The notes: generated by a model not told the origin, from the letters alone. Positions 18,327 to 30,635 are shown, numbered from the stretch's first letter. The stretch: 64,000 nt of DNA from Hathewaya histolytica (GCF_901482605.1 NZ_LR590481.1:2232001-2296000); one strand, 5' to 3'. A program made the numbers and translations.

Positions 18327-19415
18327 CTATTTATATTTTAACTTTGTTATACTAGTACCACTATAATAATGGTTTAATATCTCATTATATTTTTTACCCT
18401 CTTTTGCCATGACACTTGCTCCCCATTGACTCATACCAACACCATGTCCATACCCTTTGCAAGAAAATTTAATATGATTTCCTTGAAAACTTACTTTAAA
18501 ATTCGAAGAAGTAAGTCCCATTATACTTCTTACAACTTTTCCTGTAGTAACTGTATTTCCTATTTTAATTTGTGATATACTTCCGGCATTACTCCTACTA
18601 ATAATTTGTATATTTTGTTCAATATTATTACTGTCTATTTTTAAATTAGGAAACTTTGTTTTCATTGAATTTATAAATTCATTTTTTGAAAAACTAAACT
18701 CCTTCTTAAATTTAGGTGCTATTTCTTCTCCTGGACTTTCAACACTTTTCAAATACGGGGCACCCTTTGCAAATACATCCTCTGAGTTTTCTGTATTTCC
18801 GCTACTCACGGCAAAATAATATGGATTCATAACTAACTCATCGTTATAACTTAGCACTTCCCCCTTTGTGTCTTTTACCGCTTGTTCAACTTTTTTATAT
18901 AACTCAAGTCTTTGAGATTTAGGCCAAGAATTTAGCCTTTTTTCTTTATTTATGTATGCCTGACAGTGAACAGTATCACAAAGGTCAGCATTTTGGTTAA
19001 GATTACACCCTCCTTTAAATATGCTTTTTAAATGTGCTACCGTATATGTTCTCGCTGCAACTGCTTGTGCTTTTAAAGCCTCTTCCCCAAAATTAGCTGG
19101 CATTTCCGCCGAAACTACCCCAATAATATAATCTTCAATATCTAACTGAACCACCTTTTTATCCTTTGATAAATATATATTAACTTTGGAATCTATTTTA
19201 TTTTTTAATATTTCTTTCTTTTCATTTTTCTCATCTTTTGAATTGGTACTTTTGCTTTCAACCTTAGGAACACTCTCATTTTTCTGAACTACTTTACTAT
19301 CATTTCCCTTATTTTTACCCATTATGGTTACTGAAAGTATTATTATAAATAAATTAAATATAATAAATCCTACTAATATATCTTTTAATTTAAAGGATAC
19401 AATTACCTTTCTCAT
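18327..19415 (-). CDS. spoIID: Stage II sporulation protein D (SpoIID)
   Basis: 362 residues with one N-terminal membrane anchor (ILVGFIIFNLFIIILSVTIM). SpoIID is a peptidoglycan lytic transglycosylase of the engulfing mother-cell membrane, working with SpoIIM and SpoIIP. The catalytic glutamate region is VVSAEMPANFGEEALKAQAV (Glu104 corresponds to the Bacillus catalytic Glu). The C-terminal GYGHGVGMSQWGASVMAKEG is the family signature. A cysteine pair between them may bind zinc or be structural (GGCNL, LCDTVHC). It is 154 bases downstream of murA and has its own terminator. Confidence 0.97.
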   Translation of the reverse strand: MRKVIVSFKLKDILVGFIIFNLFIIILSVTIMGKNKGNDSKVVQKNESVPKVESKSTNSKDEKNEKKEILKNKIDSKVNIYLSKDKKVVQLDIEDYIIGVVSAEMPANFGEEALKAQAVAARTYTVAHLKSIFKGGCNLNQNADLCDTVHCQAYINKEKRLNSWPKSQRLELYKKVEQAVKDTKGEVLSYNDELVMNPYYFAVSSGNTENSEDVFAKGAPYLKSVESPGEEIAPKFKKEFSFSKNEFINSMKTKFPNLKIDSNNIEQNIQIISRSNAGSISQIKIGNTVTTGKVVRSIMGLTSSNFKVSFQGNHIKFSCKGYGHGVGMSQWGASVMAKEGKKYNEILNHYYSGTSITKLKYK

Positions 19416-19513
19416 TTTATCACCTCTTGTGAAAAATTATATGTTATATAGAATATTTTATTATAGAATATTTTATTTATTCCTAATTATTTCAAGTTCA
19501 AATAATAATATAT

Positions 19514-19556
19514 AAAAAAACCTAAAAGAAAATTTTATAAATAAGTTTCTTTTAGG
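19514..19556 (-). terminator. Terminator of murA
   Basis: CCTAAAAGAAA (19521-19531) pairs with TTTCTTTTAGG (19546-19556), followed by seven U on the minus strand. Confidence 0.9.
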
Positions 19557-19569
19557 TAAAAGTTTAATT

Positions 19570-20829
19570 TTATTCTTTTATTCTTTTAATATCTGCGCCT
19601 AACTCCTTAAATCTTTTTTCTATATCTACATAACCTCTATCTATATGATAGACATCCGATATCTTAGTCTCACCCTCTGCTATAAGACCTGCTAATATCA
19701 TTGCTGCACCAGCTCTGAGATCTGTAGCCTTTACTTCCGCACCTGTTAATTTATCTACCCCTTGTATTATAGCACTTCTTCCATCTATCTTTATATTAGC
19801 ACCCATCCTACTTAGTTCAGCTGCATGCATAAATCTATTTTCAAAAATTGTTTCTGTTATAACACTGGTTCCTCTAATTACACTTAATAATGAAGTTATT
19901 TGAGATTGCATATCTGTAGGGAATCCAGGGTATGGCATAGTCTTAATATTCGTAGGTGTAAGAATTCTCCTACCATCCACTTTCATAGTATCCCCTTTAA
20001 TTAAAATATCCACTCCCATTTCCCTAAGCTTCGCTATTACGGGTTTTAAATGTTCTTCCTTTATACCTTTTATGTTAATTAAACTATTCGTAATAGCAGC
20101 CGCTATCATAAAAGTTCCCGCTTCTATTCTGTCATATATGGGCGTGTATTCTATTCCTTTTAATTCTTTTACTCCTGCAATTTTTATTGTATCAGTTCCT
20201 ACTCCTTCAATTTTGGCACCCATTTTTATTAAACAATTAGCTAAGTCTTCTATTTCAGGCTCTTCGGCACAATTTCCTATAATTGTATCACCTTCTGCTA
20301 AGGTAGCTGCCATCATAATATTTTCTGTTGCACCTACTGAGGGAAAATCTAAATATATATTAGATCCTACTAATTTTCTAGCCTTAGCTTCTACATATCC
20401 ATGTCCTATATTTATATCTGCTCCTAAAGCTGCTAACCCCTTTAAATGTAAGTCGATAGGTCTTGTACCAATATTACATCCTCCTGGTAATGAAAGTTTG
20501 AATTTTCCAAACCTCGCGAGCATAGCTCCCATAATCAAAAAGGACGCTCTCATTTTTCTTACTAATTCATCGGACGGTTGTACTGCCTTTAAATCACTGC
20601 TATCAATTATAATTTCTCTACTTATTTCATCTATGTGAACTTTTCCGTTAATTGACTTTAAAACTTCTGAAAGAACAATTACATCTTCAAGCATTGGCAA
20701 ATTTTTAATAGTATTCTTCTCTCCATTTAAAATACATGCTGCCATAATAGGTAATACAGCATTTTTAGCAGAATTAATTTCTACGATTCCCTTAAGTTCT
20801 TTCCCACCTTTTACAATAATCTTGTCCAT
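19570..20829 (-). CDS. murA: UDP-N-acetylglucosamine 1-carboxyvinyltransferase
   Basis: 419 residues. Transfers enolpyruvate from PEP to UDP-GlcNAc, the first committed step of peptidoglycan synthesis, in the cytoplasm. The active-site loop SLPGGCNIGTRPIDLHL holds Cys118, the residue attacked by fosfomycin in E. coli MurA (Cys115). The N-terminal KGGKELKGIVEINSAKNAVL carries the conserved Lys-Asn. The start at 20829 follows GGAGG; a reading from 20886 would extend into ywmB. Its position between ywmB and spoIID matches Bacillus murAA. Confidence 0.97.
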   Translation of the reverse strand: MDKIIVKGGKELKGIVEINSAKNAVLPIMAACILNGEKNTIKNLPMLEDVIVLSEVLKSINGKVHIDEISREIIIDSSDLKAVQPSDELVRKMRASFLIMGAMLARFGKFKLSLPGGCNIGTRPIDLHLKGLAALGADINIGHGYVEAKARKLVGSNIYLDFPSVGATENIMMAATLAEGDTIIGNCAEEPEIEDLANCLIKMGAKIEGVGTDTIKIAGVKELKGIEYTPIYDRIEAGTFMIAAAITNSLINIKGIKEEHLKPVIAKLREMGVDILIKGDTMKVDGRRILTPTNIKTMPYPGFPTDMQSQITSLLSVIRGTSVITETIFENRFMHAAELSRMGANIKIDGRSAIIQGVDKLTGAEVKATDLRAGAAMILAGLIAEGETKISDVYHIDRGYVDIEKRFKELGADIKRIKE

Positions 20830-20857
20830 AACTATCCTCCACTCTTTATTAGTTTCT

Positions 20858-21511
20858 CTAATAAGAAATAAAAATTTCTGGGTCACCTATTACTAAATAA
20901 TTTGCTGTATCATAGGAAGAAAAAACATAATAATATTCCTCTTCTACTTTATTTGATACTTTTGTACTATAGGCATTGCTAAGTTTAATTGTTTCTAATA
21001 TATATCCTTTATTATTTAAATTATCTTCTACTTTATTTTTTTCAGTTTCTATTTCTATATTATTTTTTAATTTTGCTTTGATATTAAAATTTATTTTAAT
21101 ATTGGACTTTATAGAGCTTAAGGATTTCTCAATCTTCTGTACTAATTTATTAATTTTTTCTTCATTATAACCTTTCATAGATATGAATAAGTTAAATGAA
21201 TACTTACTATCATAATTAATATACAAGTTTGCTGCTTCTAAATTTTCATAAAGATCATTAAATCTACTTTCCTTCAAATAAATATCTTCTTGTGAAAGGA
21301 TATCTTTAATTTCATTCTTATATTTTTTTATTTTATCTTTATTTCCAAAAGTCCCTTTTATAGATACATAGGTTGTAATATCTTCTGAAGTTATACTAGA
21401 TAAAATTTCATTATTAAAACTATTCACATTTGTACTGTAGCAAATTAAGGATTTATAATTAATTATAATTAAAAATGTTATTATTAATAAAGATAATTTT
21501 TTAGTCTTCAT
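20858..21511 (-). CDS. ywmB: YwmB family protein
   Basis: 217 residues with an N-terminal signal or anchor segment (LSLLIITFLIIINYKSLICY). The body is a YwmB-type alpha/beta domain (TTYVSIKGTFGNKDKIKKY, then NLYINYDSKYSFNLFISMKG), whose molecular role is not established. The assignment is supported by position immediately before murA-spoIID, as in Bacillus. It ends 29 bases before the murA start and is probably in one transcript with it. Confidence 0.8.
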   Translation of the reverse strand: MKTKKLSLLIITFLIIINYKSLICYSTNVNSFNNEILSSITSEDITTYVSIKGTFGNKDKIKKYKNEIKDILSQEDIYLKESRFNDLYENLEAANLYINYDSKYSFNLFISMKGYNEEKINKLVQKIEKSLSSIKSNIKINFNIKAKLKNNIEIETEKNKVEDNLNNKGYILETIKLSNAYSTKVSNKVEEEYYYVFSSYDTANYLVIGDPEIFISY

Positions 21512-21649
21512 AATTAAACCTCTTTAAATTTTATTTATATCTTAATCATTTACACTTTTTCACATTTTATACTTATAGATTTAAAATAAAGACTTTGTAT
21601 TATATATTATAATATAAATATTCATAGTAAAATGTTCCTATATGCGCAT

Positions 21650-21683
21650 AAGAAAAGGCAACCTCTATAGGTTGCCTTTTCTT
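21650..21683 (-). terminator. Terminator of the ATP synthase operon
   Basis: A 15-bp perfect stem (21650-21664 with 21669-21683), AAGAAAAGGCAACCT and its complement, lies seven bases after atpC. Confidence 0.9.
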
Positions 21684-21690
21684 AAAATAT

Positions 21691-22092
21691 TTATATATTT
21701 CTAATTTTAGTTCTTATTAACGCTCTTTTCAACGCTAATTCAGCCCTCTTTATATCAGTCCCCTCAGGCATTGTTTTTATTCTTTCTTCAGCTCTTTCTT
21801 GAGCTTTTTTAGCCCTATTAACATCTATATCTTCTGGCCACTCTGCGGAATCACAAAGTATATCTATTGATCCTTTATCTACCTTTAAAATCCCTGACGA
21901 TATAAATGCTTTCATTTCTTTTTCTTCCTTAGTTTTAAAGGTACATATATGTGGCAATAAGGATTTCACCATACTCATATGACCTGGAAGTATTCCTAAA
22001 CTTCCTTCTTTATCTTCTGTAATTAGTTTAGTTATAGTACCTGAAAAAAACTTTTTCTCAGGCGTAATAATATTTAGTATTATTTCTTTCAT
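21691..22092 (-). CDS. atpC: ATP synthase F1 subunit epsilon
   Basis: 133 residues. Central-stalk subunit that links gamma to the c ring and can inhibit ATP hydrolysis. The N-terminal beta-sandwich (ITPEKKFFSGTITKLITEDK, EGSLGILPGHMSMV) and the C-terminal helical hairpin (RAKKAQERAEERIKTM) are both present. It is last in the operon, 26 bases after atpD. Confidence 0.97.
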   Translation of the reverse strand: MKEIILNIITPEKKFFSGTITKLITEDKEGSLGILPGHMSMVKSLLPHICTFKTKEEKEMKAFISSGILKVDKGSIDILCDSAEWPEDIDVNRAKKAQERAEERIKTMPEGTDIKRAELALKRALIRTKIRNI

Positions 22093-22118
22093 TTATTTCA
22101 CCTTCAACGAATTCAATG

Positions 22119-24402
<2,284 letters not shown>

Positions 24403-24430
24403 TTAATCACACCTCCTTAAAGGGTTAATA

Positions 24431-25945
24431 TTAATCATTTACAACAAATACCTTTTTAAATTCTTCTATGGCTTTTCTAATAGAACCCTCGATTTCTTCT
24501 GTTAACTTACCAGTATCAACGATATTTTTTAATACATCTCTATGGTGAGTTTCTACATAATTCAAGAATTCCTTTTCAAAATCAGAGATTTTATTAACAG
24601 GTATATCTGATAAATAGTCTTTAACAATTGCATATAAAATAATAACCTGTTTTTCTACTGCCATAGGCTCATACTGATTTTGCTTTAATATTTCTATTAG
24701 CCTTTTACCTTTTTCAAGCCTTCTTATAGCTTCCTTATCTAAATCTGACCCGAACTGTGCAAATGCTGCTAGTTCCCTATACTGTGCAAGCTCTAATCTT
24801 AAAGTACCTGCTACTTGTTTCATAGCTTTTATTTGAGCACTTCCACCTACCCTCGATACAGATATACCTGGATTTATAGCTGGTTTTTGTCCTGAATAGA
24901 AAAGATCTGATTCAAGAAATATCTGACCATCTGTAATAGATATAACATTAGTAGGTATGTATGCTGTTACATCTCCTGCTAAAGTTTCTATAATTGGTAG
25001 TGCAGTTAATGAGCCTCCACCTAACTTTTCTGATAACTTAGCTGCTCTTTCTAATAATCTTGAGTGTAGATAAAAAACATCCCCAGGATAAGCTTCTCTT
25101 CCTGGTGCCCTACGAAGTAATAATGACATTGTTCTATATGCTACTGCATGTTTTGATAAATCATCATATATTATTAAAACATCTTTTCCCTTATACATGA
25201 AATATTCGCCCATGCTGCATCCAGAATAAGGAGCCAAAAATTGCAATGGCGCAGAATCTGATGCTGTAGACGAAACTACTATAGTATAATCTAAAGCCCC
25301 CTGGTTTTCTAATATATTTACTATATTAGCAACTGTGGACTGCTTTTGTCCTATGGCTACATAAATACAAACAACATCTTTTCCTTTTTGGTTTATTATT
25401 GCATCTATCCCTATAGCCGTTTTACCAATTTGTCTGTCACCAATAATAAGCTCTCTTTGTCCTTTTCCTATTGGAACCATTGCATCTATAGCTTTTATAC
25501 CTGTTTGTAAAGGTTCCTTAACTGATTGTCTTTCTATAACTCCTGGAGCACTAGTTTCCACGGCCCTTCTTTCAGTTGTCTTTATAGGTCCTTTTCCATC
25601 TATAGGATTTCCTAGAGGATTTACAACTCTTCCTACTAATGCTTCTCCAACTGGAACATCAACTACTTTGCGACATCTTTTTACTACATCACCTTCTTTA
25701 ATTCCCTCTTCTGAACCGAAAAGAACACATCCCACATTATCTTGCTCTAAATTTAGAGCCATTCCATAAACATTGTTAGGAAACTCTAAAAGTTCACCTT
25801 CCATACAATCATCAAGCCCATAAACCCTAGCTATACCATCTCCAATTTGAATAATTGTACCAGAGTCCACAGTTTCAATCTTTTTTTCGTACTTTTCTAT
25901 CTCTTTTCTTATAATTGAAGTTATTTCTTCAGGTTTAACATGCAT
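24431..25945 (-). CDS. atpA: ATP synthase F1 subunit alpha
   Basis: 504 residues, non-catalytic nucleotide-binding subunit. The P-loop is [10 protein letters not shown] (residues 169-178), followed by the conserved [13 protein letters not shown] and the [17 protein letters not shown] signature. Ribosome site AGGTG before the ATG. It lies 15 bases after atpH. Confidence 0.98.
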   Translation of the reverse strand: MHVKPEEITSIIRKEIEKYEKKIETVDSGTIIQIGDGIARVYGLDDCMEGELLEFPNNVYGMALNLEQDNVGCVLFGSEEGIKEGDVVKRCRKVVDVPVGEALVGRVVNPLGNPIDGKGPIKTTERRAVETSAPGVIERQSVKEPLQTGIKAIDAMVPIGKGQRELIIGDRQIGKTAIGIDAIINQKGKDVVCIYVAIGQKQSTVANIVNILENQGALDYTIVVSSTASDSAPLQFLAPYSGCSMGEYFMYKGKDVLIIYDDLSKHAVAYRTMSLLLRRAPGREAYPGDVFYLHSRLLERAAKLSEKLGGGSLTALPIIETLAGDVTAYIPTNVISITDGQIFLESDLFYSGQKPAINPGISVSRVGGSAQIKAMKQVAGTLRLELAQYRELAAFAQFGSDLDKEAIRRLEKGKRLIEILKQNQYEPMAVEKQVIILYAIVKDYLSDIPVNKISDFEKEFLNYVETHHRDVLKNIVDTGKLTEEIEGSIRKAIEEFKKVFVVND

Positions 25946-25960
25946 AATTTCACCTCTTCT

Positions 25961-26494
25961 CTAAGCCAATATGAGTTTTTCAATATCCTTAAGTTTGGAT
26001 TTAATTGTCCCATCTATCACGTCATCACCGACTCTTACATAGACTCCACCTATAATAGTTTCATCTACCTTTTCATCTAAAATTATTGTTTTATCATATT
26101 TACTTTCTAGTTTTCTTGTTAACATGCGTCTTTCCACTTCAATTAGCGGAACAGCTGTTATAACCTCTGCTAAAAGCTGGTTATGTCTTTCTAAATATAT
26201 CTTTTCCATCTCTTTTAATTTTTCTTCTAAATAAAGTATTCTACCTTTATTTATAAGGATTATTAGAAAAGAAAGTACTTCATCGTCTATCTTATTCTTA
26301 AAAGCAAGTGTAAAAATTTCTCTCTTTTTAGCAGTACTTATTTGAGGATGTTTGATGACTTTTACAAAGTTTTCATCTGATTTTACCATCTTAACTATCT
26401 CTCTTAAATCTTCTAAGTACTCTTCTACCCTACCATTCTTTTCTCCAACTTCATACAAAGCAAGAGCATATCTCTTATCTAAATACTCATACAT
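25961..26494 (-). CDS. atpH: ATP synthase F1 subunit delta
   Basis: 177 residues. Connects the peripheral stalk to the top of F1. The N-terminal helical domain (RYALALYEVGEKNGRVEEYL) and the C-terminal signature (IIGGVYVRVGDDVIDGTIKSK) match OSCP/delta. It lies two bases after atpF, so the two are translationally close. Confidence 0.96.
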   Translation of the reverse strand: MYEYLDKRYALALYEVGEKNGRVEEYLEDLREIVKMVKSDENFVKVIKHPQISTAKKREIFTLAFKNKIDDEVLSFLIILINKGRILYLEEKLKEMEKIYLERHNQLLAEVITAVPLIEVERRMLTRKLESKYDKTIILDEKVDETIIGGVYVRVGDDVIDGTIKSKLKDIEKLILA

Positions 26495-26496
26495 AC

Positions 26497-26979
26497 TTAA
26501 GTACCTACCTTAGATATGAAATCGTTTATAAGTTTTCTATGTTCATTTTCATCTATTTCTCTTTGCAATACCTTTTTACACATTAAGATAGATAAATCTG
26601 CAACTTCATGTTTTATTTCACTTTTAGCTTTGTCTTTTTCTCTTTCTACTTCTTTTTCACTTCTATCAATTATTAATTTTGCTTCTTTTTTAGCATTATT
26701 TACTATTTCAGAATACATTTTCTCAGCATTAGCTTTATATTCTTCTAATATTTTTTTACTTTCTTCTCTGGACTTAAGATTTTCGTCCTCAATACTTTTC
26801 TTTATATCTTCTGCTGATTTTTTATATTCTTCAGCTTTACTATGCAAATCTTGAACTTCATTTTTCCTATCATCTAATTTTTGTATTATCTTTTGGAAAA
26901 AATATTTTTTTGCAATAAAGTACAGGATTAAAAAGTTTATCATAGGGAATAAAACTTTTGAAAACTCTATCTTAGTCAT
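26497..26979 (-). CDS. atpF: ATP synthase F0 subunit b
   Basis: 160 residues. One N-terminal membrane helix (VLFPMINFLILYFIAKKYFF) followed by a long charged helix that forms the peripheral stalk dimer. It is 56 bases after atpE. Confidence 0.96.
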   Translation of the reverse strand: MTKIEFSKVLFPMINFLILYFIAKKYFFQKIIQKLDDRKNEVQDLHSKAEEYKKSAEDIKKSIEDENLKSREESKKILEEYKANAEKMYSEIVNNAKKEAKLIIDRSEKEVEREKDKAKSEIKHEVADLSILMCKKVLQREIDENEHRKLINDFISKVGT

Positions 26980-27035
26980 AAATATTCAGCCTCCCTTCAG
27001 GCTCAATATAATTTAATTTCATATCTTACCTCTTA

Positions 27036-27272
27036 TTACAATTTTAATATCAATAATATTGCAACTAATAGACCGTATATTGCAGTAGCCTCTGATAAAG
27101 CTCCCCCTATGATTAATGCAGTCATTATTTTATTGCTTGCTTCTGGTTGTCTTGCTATACTTTCTACTGCTTTACTAGTAGCATTACCTGTTCCAATACC
27201 TCCACCTATACATGCCAAAGAAGATATACCTGCTGCAAGTGCGATCATTCCTAATACAAATTCGTGATTCAT
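27036..27272 (-). CDS. atpE: ATP synthase F0 subunit c
   Basis: 78 residues, two membrane helices with the RQPE loop. The ion-carrying carboxylate is Glu61 in [10 protein letters not shown]. Compared with the sodium-binding Ilyobacter c subunit, the Gln32 position is Thr28 and the Ser66 position is Ala62, so proton coupling is expected (inference). Strong ribosome site AAAGGAGG, in line with the high copy number needed for the ring. Confidence 0.97.
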   Translation of the reverse strand: MNHEFVLGMIALAAGISSLACIGGGIGTGNATSKAVESIARQPEASNKIMTALIIGGALSEATAIYGLLVAILLILKL

Positions 27273-27297
27273 TTATGATTCCTCCTTTAAATTATAA

Positions 27298-27984
27298 TTA
27301 GTGTTCAGAAATTATTTTTACATTTATCATTGTTAGCATTATAAATATAACCATTTGTAATGTTCCATCAAATATATCAAAATATCCATGAAAGAATATT
27401 GGTATACCGATTTCTGCAATTGGTGATACACTTCCTAATCCACTATAAATTAAGTCCATAATCATAGTAGCTGCAAACATATTCCCAAATAATCTAAGAC
27501 TTAGGGATATGGGAAATGCTATTCGTTCTAATATGTTTATTGGTAGTAAAATACTAATAGGTTTAGCATATCCGAGAAAATAATGTGCTACACCTATTTT
27601 TTTAATAGTATATCCTTGAATTACTATAAAACTTATAAGTCCTAGACCTAATGCAACATTGTAGTCTGTAGTAGGTGGTTTTATACCAAATAATCCCACT
27701 AGATTTAATAATATTATATAAACACTTAAGGTACCGAAAAAGGGAATGAACCCCCTAAACTTATCTCCCATATTATCTTTAATAAGCTTATCAACAGTCT
27801 CAACAAATATTTCTGCTACACTTTGTCTCCTATCTGGGAACTTTTTTAAGTTCCTACTAAAAAATAAAATGAGAAAAACTATAAATATGGTGACAATACA
27901 CTGAATAAGCATACTTAATGTAAAATCCATGGGATAACCAAAGAGTTTAAAATTTAGTAAAATTATATCCTCCAATAACATCAC
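27298..27984 (-). CDS. atpB: ATP synthase F0 subunit a
   Basis: 228 residues with about five or six membrane helices. The stator half-channel subunit. The essential arginine lies in ISLSLRLFGNMFAATMIMDL. The N-terminal FLILFFSRNLKKFPDRRQ and FIPFFGTLSVYIILLNL regions are typical. Confidence 0.97.
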   Translation of the reverse strand: MMLLEDIILLNFKLFGYPMDFTLSMLIQCIVTIFIVFLILFFSRNLKKFPDRRQSVAEIFVETVDKLIKDNMGDKFRGFIPFFGTLSVYIILLNLVGLFGIKPPTTDYNVALGLGLISFIVIQGYTIKKIGVAHYFLGYAKPISILLPINILERIAFPISLSLRLFGNMFAATMIMDLIYSGLGSVSPIAEIGIPIFFHGYFDIFDGTLQMVIFIMLTMINVKIISEH

Positions 27985-27988
27985 TTCC

Positions 27989-28351
27989 TTAAATTTGTTT
28001 CTTTAGAGATAACCCATAAAAAAACATACCTATAAACTCAACGGAGTAACCTAATATATAAGGCAAAATTTCATTCATGTTATTTTTAGCTATAACTGCT
28101 CCCACTATACATACTAAAAGCACTCTAAATATGGAACTTAAAAATAAGAGTCCCTTATTAGCATTCTTGCTCAATACATTACTTGTGGTTAAAGAGTTTA
28201 TAGTAAATGAAAGTATTGCCATTGTAGAACCCGTTATAAATGGCCAGATGTACGTTTTATTTATAAAATATAAAATTATAGAACCGACAGCGGAAATAGA
28301 AATTATAAAAATAATAATTACTTTTAACATGTTTTTAACATCCTTATTCAA
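27989..28351 (-). CDS. atpI: AtpI-like ATP synthase-associated membrane protein
   Basis: 120 residues with four predicted membrane segments. It sits four bases before atpB, as atpI does in other operons. AtpI proteins help assemble the c ring or support magnesium supply in some species. The sequence itself is poorly conserved, so the name rests mostly on position, size and topology. Confidence 0.78.
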   Translation of the reverse strand: MNKDVKNMLKVIIIFIISISAVGSIILYFINKTYIWPFITGSTMAILSFTINSLTTSNVLSKNANKGLLFLSSIFRVLLVCIVGAVIAKNNMNEILPYILGYSVEFIGMFFYGLSLKKQI

Positions 28352-28868
28352 ATCACTTTCCTCCGAAGTTCAAATTATGTTCTCTATTATATTACTGTAG
28401 TTTTTATAAATAAAATTCCATTTTCGCTTATATTGTTCTTTATAGTGTAAAATCTTCTTATTTATATAAATTAAAGTTAGATTATATATTAAAACTACTC
28501 TTTTCCTTCTCTTTTCACAGTTATAGATTTTTTTGTATAATATTATTCATTTTCAAGATTATAATTGATTTTTAATATATTATAAATATGATACATTTCT
28601 TACTATATACCAATCCTTAAAGTCTTTATGTAGCCTATAGCCCCACACTTCATAAATGATAATTCTTATTGATAAATTTCCACTTAACATAATATTAGTA
28701 TTTTTTCAGAAATTAGATTTTTTTATACTTATAAAATTCACTATTTTAATTTATCCGTAAATTTTTACTTTTTAATGGTTATTATAAACTCTTTATAATA
28801 TATTCTGTATTCTATTTAATAATTTATATACTCCTTTAATTAGTTATTCTTAACAAATACAGATTTAA
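28352..28868. other. Long AT-rich leader region of the atp operon
   Basis: About 515 bases without a gene between the atpI start and the next gene's terminator. It should contain the atp promoter, but no hexamer pair with proper spacing stood out. A short GC-richer patch (about 28630-28655, minus strand GTGTGGGGCTATAGGCTA) flanked by TTTATG/CATAAA stands out from the AT-rich surroundings. No known RNA family was recognised. Confidence 0.5.
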
Positions 28869-28905
28869 TAAAAAAAGAAGGTTTTAAAATTAAAACCTTC
28901 TTTTT
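28869..28905 (-). terminator. Terminator of the WecA/TagO-like gene
   Basis: AAAAAGAAGGTTTTA (28872-28886) pairs with its complement at 28890-28905, with U-run on the minus strand. Confidence 0.9.
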
Positions 28906-28913
28906 AAATATTA

Positions 28914-29939
28914 CTATTGACTTTTGAAAAAACCACTTTTCCACGCAAGTAGAACTATAGCTATAATAACAGAGGTAGTTAAAAAATATGACCTTTGGCT
29001 ACTAATTTGCATAGCTATAATAGATACCCCTCCTAATATACAACTTATTAAATACATTATTAATACAGCCTGCTTCTGTGTTAACCCCATATTTAAAAGT
29101 CTGTGATGAAGATGTCCCTTATCTGCCTGCATTATTGGTTTTCCGTTAATTTTTCTTCTTATCATAGCAAATAAAGTATCATAAATTGGAAGTCCAAAAG
29201 CTAGTATGGGTACCGCTAAAGAAAATGCCGCTGCAGACTTTATAGCTCCCTTAATGGATATGGCTGCTAATAAGAAGCCTATAAGTTGAGCTCCAGCATC
29301 TCCCATAAATATGGAAGCCGGATTGAAATTATATGGGATAAATCCTAGAAGAGCTCCGCCAAGTATAGCTGTCATAATAGCTGTTTCATATCTGTGATTT
29401 AAAATAGCTATAATAAATAATGTTACAGATGCTATAAAACCAATTCCCGCAGATAATCCATCTAAACCATCTATTAGATTGAAGGCATTAGTTACGCCAA
29501 TTATCCATAATATAGTAAGTGGTATAGAAAAATTACCTATATTTAAAAACAATTCAGTACTAGTAAAAGGATTAGTTATATATTTTATATTTAGTCCACA
29601 AAATATAAGCACTAAAGTAGCACTTAATTGAAAACCAAGCTTATAAATGGGCTTCAACTCTTTAATATCATCTATAACTCCACCGATGATTATCAAGGTC
29701 CCACCCAAAATTATTCCTGTTTCTTGTAAGTTCAGCATTTCCTCTTGAAATATTATACCTATAATAAAAGAAATAAATATAGCCACTCCACCTAAAAGAG
29801 GTATAGGCTTTTTATGTACTCTTCTAATATCCTTGGGAATATCGACTGCATTTATTTTTATTGCTAACTTTCTAACCATAGGTGTTATGATTAAAGATGC
29901 AATAGTAGAAAGTACAGCCAACATTAAAGCTTCTTTCAT
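28914..29939 (-). CDS. Undecaprenyl-phosphate sugar-1-phosphate transferase, WecA/TagO/MraY family
   Basis: 341 residues and about ten membrane helices. The family joins a UDP-amino-sugar phosphate, usually GlcNAc-1-P, to undecaprenyl phosphate at the membrane to start a cell-wall polymer. Motifs: DDIKELKPIYKLGFQL (aspartate pair), TNAFNLIDGLDGLSAG, FMGDAGAQLIGF and KGHLHHRLLNMGLTQKQAV. The HLHH motif points to the WecA/TagO branch rather than MraY. The start is the ATG at 29939; a longer reading from 30002 overlaps the deaminase gene. It is 25 bases after that gene. Confidence 0.92.
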   Translation of the reverse strand: MKEALMLAVLSTIASLIITPMVRKLAIKINAVDIPKDIRRVHKKPIPLLGGVAIFISFIIGIIFQEEMLNLQETGIILGGTLIIIGGVIDDIKELKPIYKLGFQLSATLVLIFCGLNIKYITNPFTSTELFLNIGNFSIPLTILWIIGVTNAFNLIDGLDGLSAGIGFIASVTLFIIAILNHRYETAIMTAILGGALLGFIPYNFNPASIFMGDAGAQLIGFLLAAISIKGAIKSAAAFSLAVPILAFGLPIYDTLFAMIRRKINGKPIMQADKGHLHHRLLNMGLTQKQAVLIMYLISCILGGVSIIAMQISSQRSYFLTTSVIIAIVLLAWKSGFFKSQ

Positions 29940-29964
29940 ATTATTTAACCTTCCTGTCTTTGTT

Positions 29965-30450
29965 TTAATAACCCTTAGTAGTAAATAAATCCATACTTTC
30001 ATTTATCCACTTACTAACTTCAACAATCCTATACTCACTCTTTGTATCCCTAATAATTACTCTATCTATACCTGAATTAATTATTATCTTCTTACACATT
30101 ATACAACAATCTGCGTTTTTCACCAAACTCCCGTCTTTCTCCTTACCTACCAGATATAAGGTCCCCCCCAAAATTTCTTTTCTTGAGGCACTAATTATGG
30201 CATTGACTTCAGAATGTACAGACCTACACAATTCATATTGTGTACCTCTTGGGATGTTCATTTCCTGTCTTAGACAAATCCCCATATCACAACAGTTAGG
30301 AGTGTTTCTAGGAGCCCCTGTATAACCCGTAGATATTATTTCATCATTATTTACAATAACTGAACCATAATTCCTTCTTATACAGGTTCCGCGTTCTAAT
30401 ATTGTTTCTGAAATATCTAAATAGTAATTATGTTTATCTATTCTACCCAT
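29965..30450 (-). CDS. dCMP deaminase family protein (ComEB-like)
   Basis: 161 residues. Zinc-dependent deaminase converting dCMP to dUMP for thymidylate synthesis. The catalytic motif is SVHSEVNAI (His-Glu), and the second zinc motif is ADCCIMCKKIIINSGI. The N-terminal SETILERGTCIRRNYGSVIV and GAPRNTPNCC are typical. The first zinc cysteine motif shows C-C rather than the commoner P-C before xxC, a mild change. In Bacillus the equivalent is comEB in a competence operon, but here it is beside cell-wall and nucleotide genes. Confidence 0.92.
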   Translation of the reverse strand: MGRIDKHNYYLDISETILERGTCIRRNYGSVIVNNDEIISTGYTGAPRNTPNCCDMGICLRQEMNIPRGTQYELCRSVHSEVNAIISASRKEILGGTLYLVGKEKDGSLVKNADCCIMCKKIIINSGIDRVIIRDTKSEYRIVEVSKWINESMDLFTTKGY

Positions 30451-30594
30451 TTTTCCCTCCTATGTATATCACATATTATTTTATAACAAATTTTTAATGT
30501 TTTAAAGGAAAAAATAATGTATTTCGTATTTTATATTTAATAAATTAATAATATTTTGTAAATTAACTTTTGTAAATACTAATTAGTAAGGTAG

Positions 30595-30632
30595 AAAATT
30601 ATAAGGGCTATAAAAATAGCCCTTATAATTTT
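30595..30632 (-). terminator. Terminator of upp
   Basis: A 16-bp inverted repeat around AAGGGCTA/TAGCCCTT (30595-30610 with 30617-30632) immediately after the upp stop. Confidence 0.88.
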
Positions 30633-30635
30633 CTA

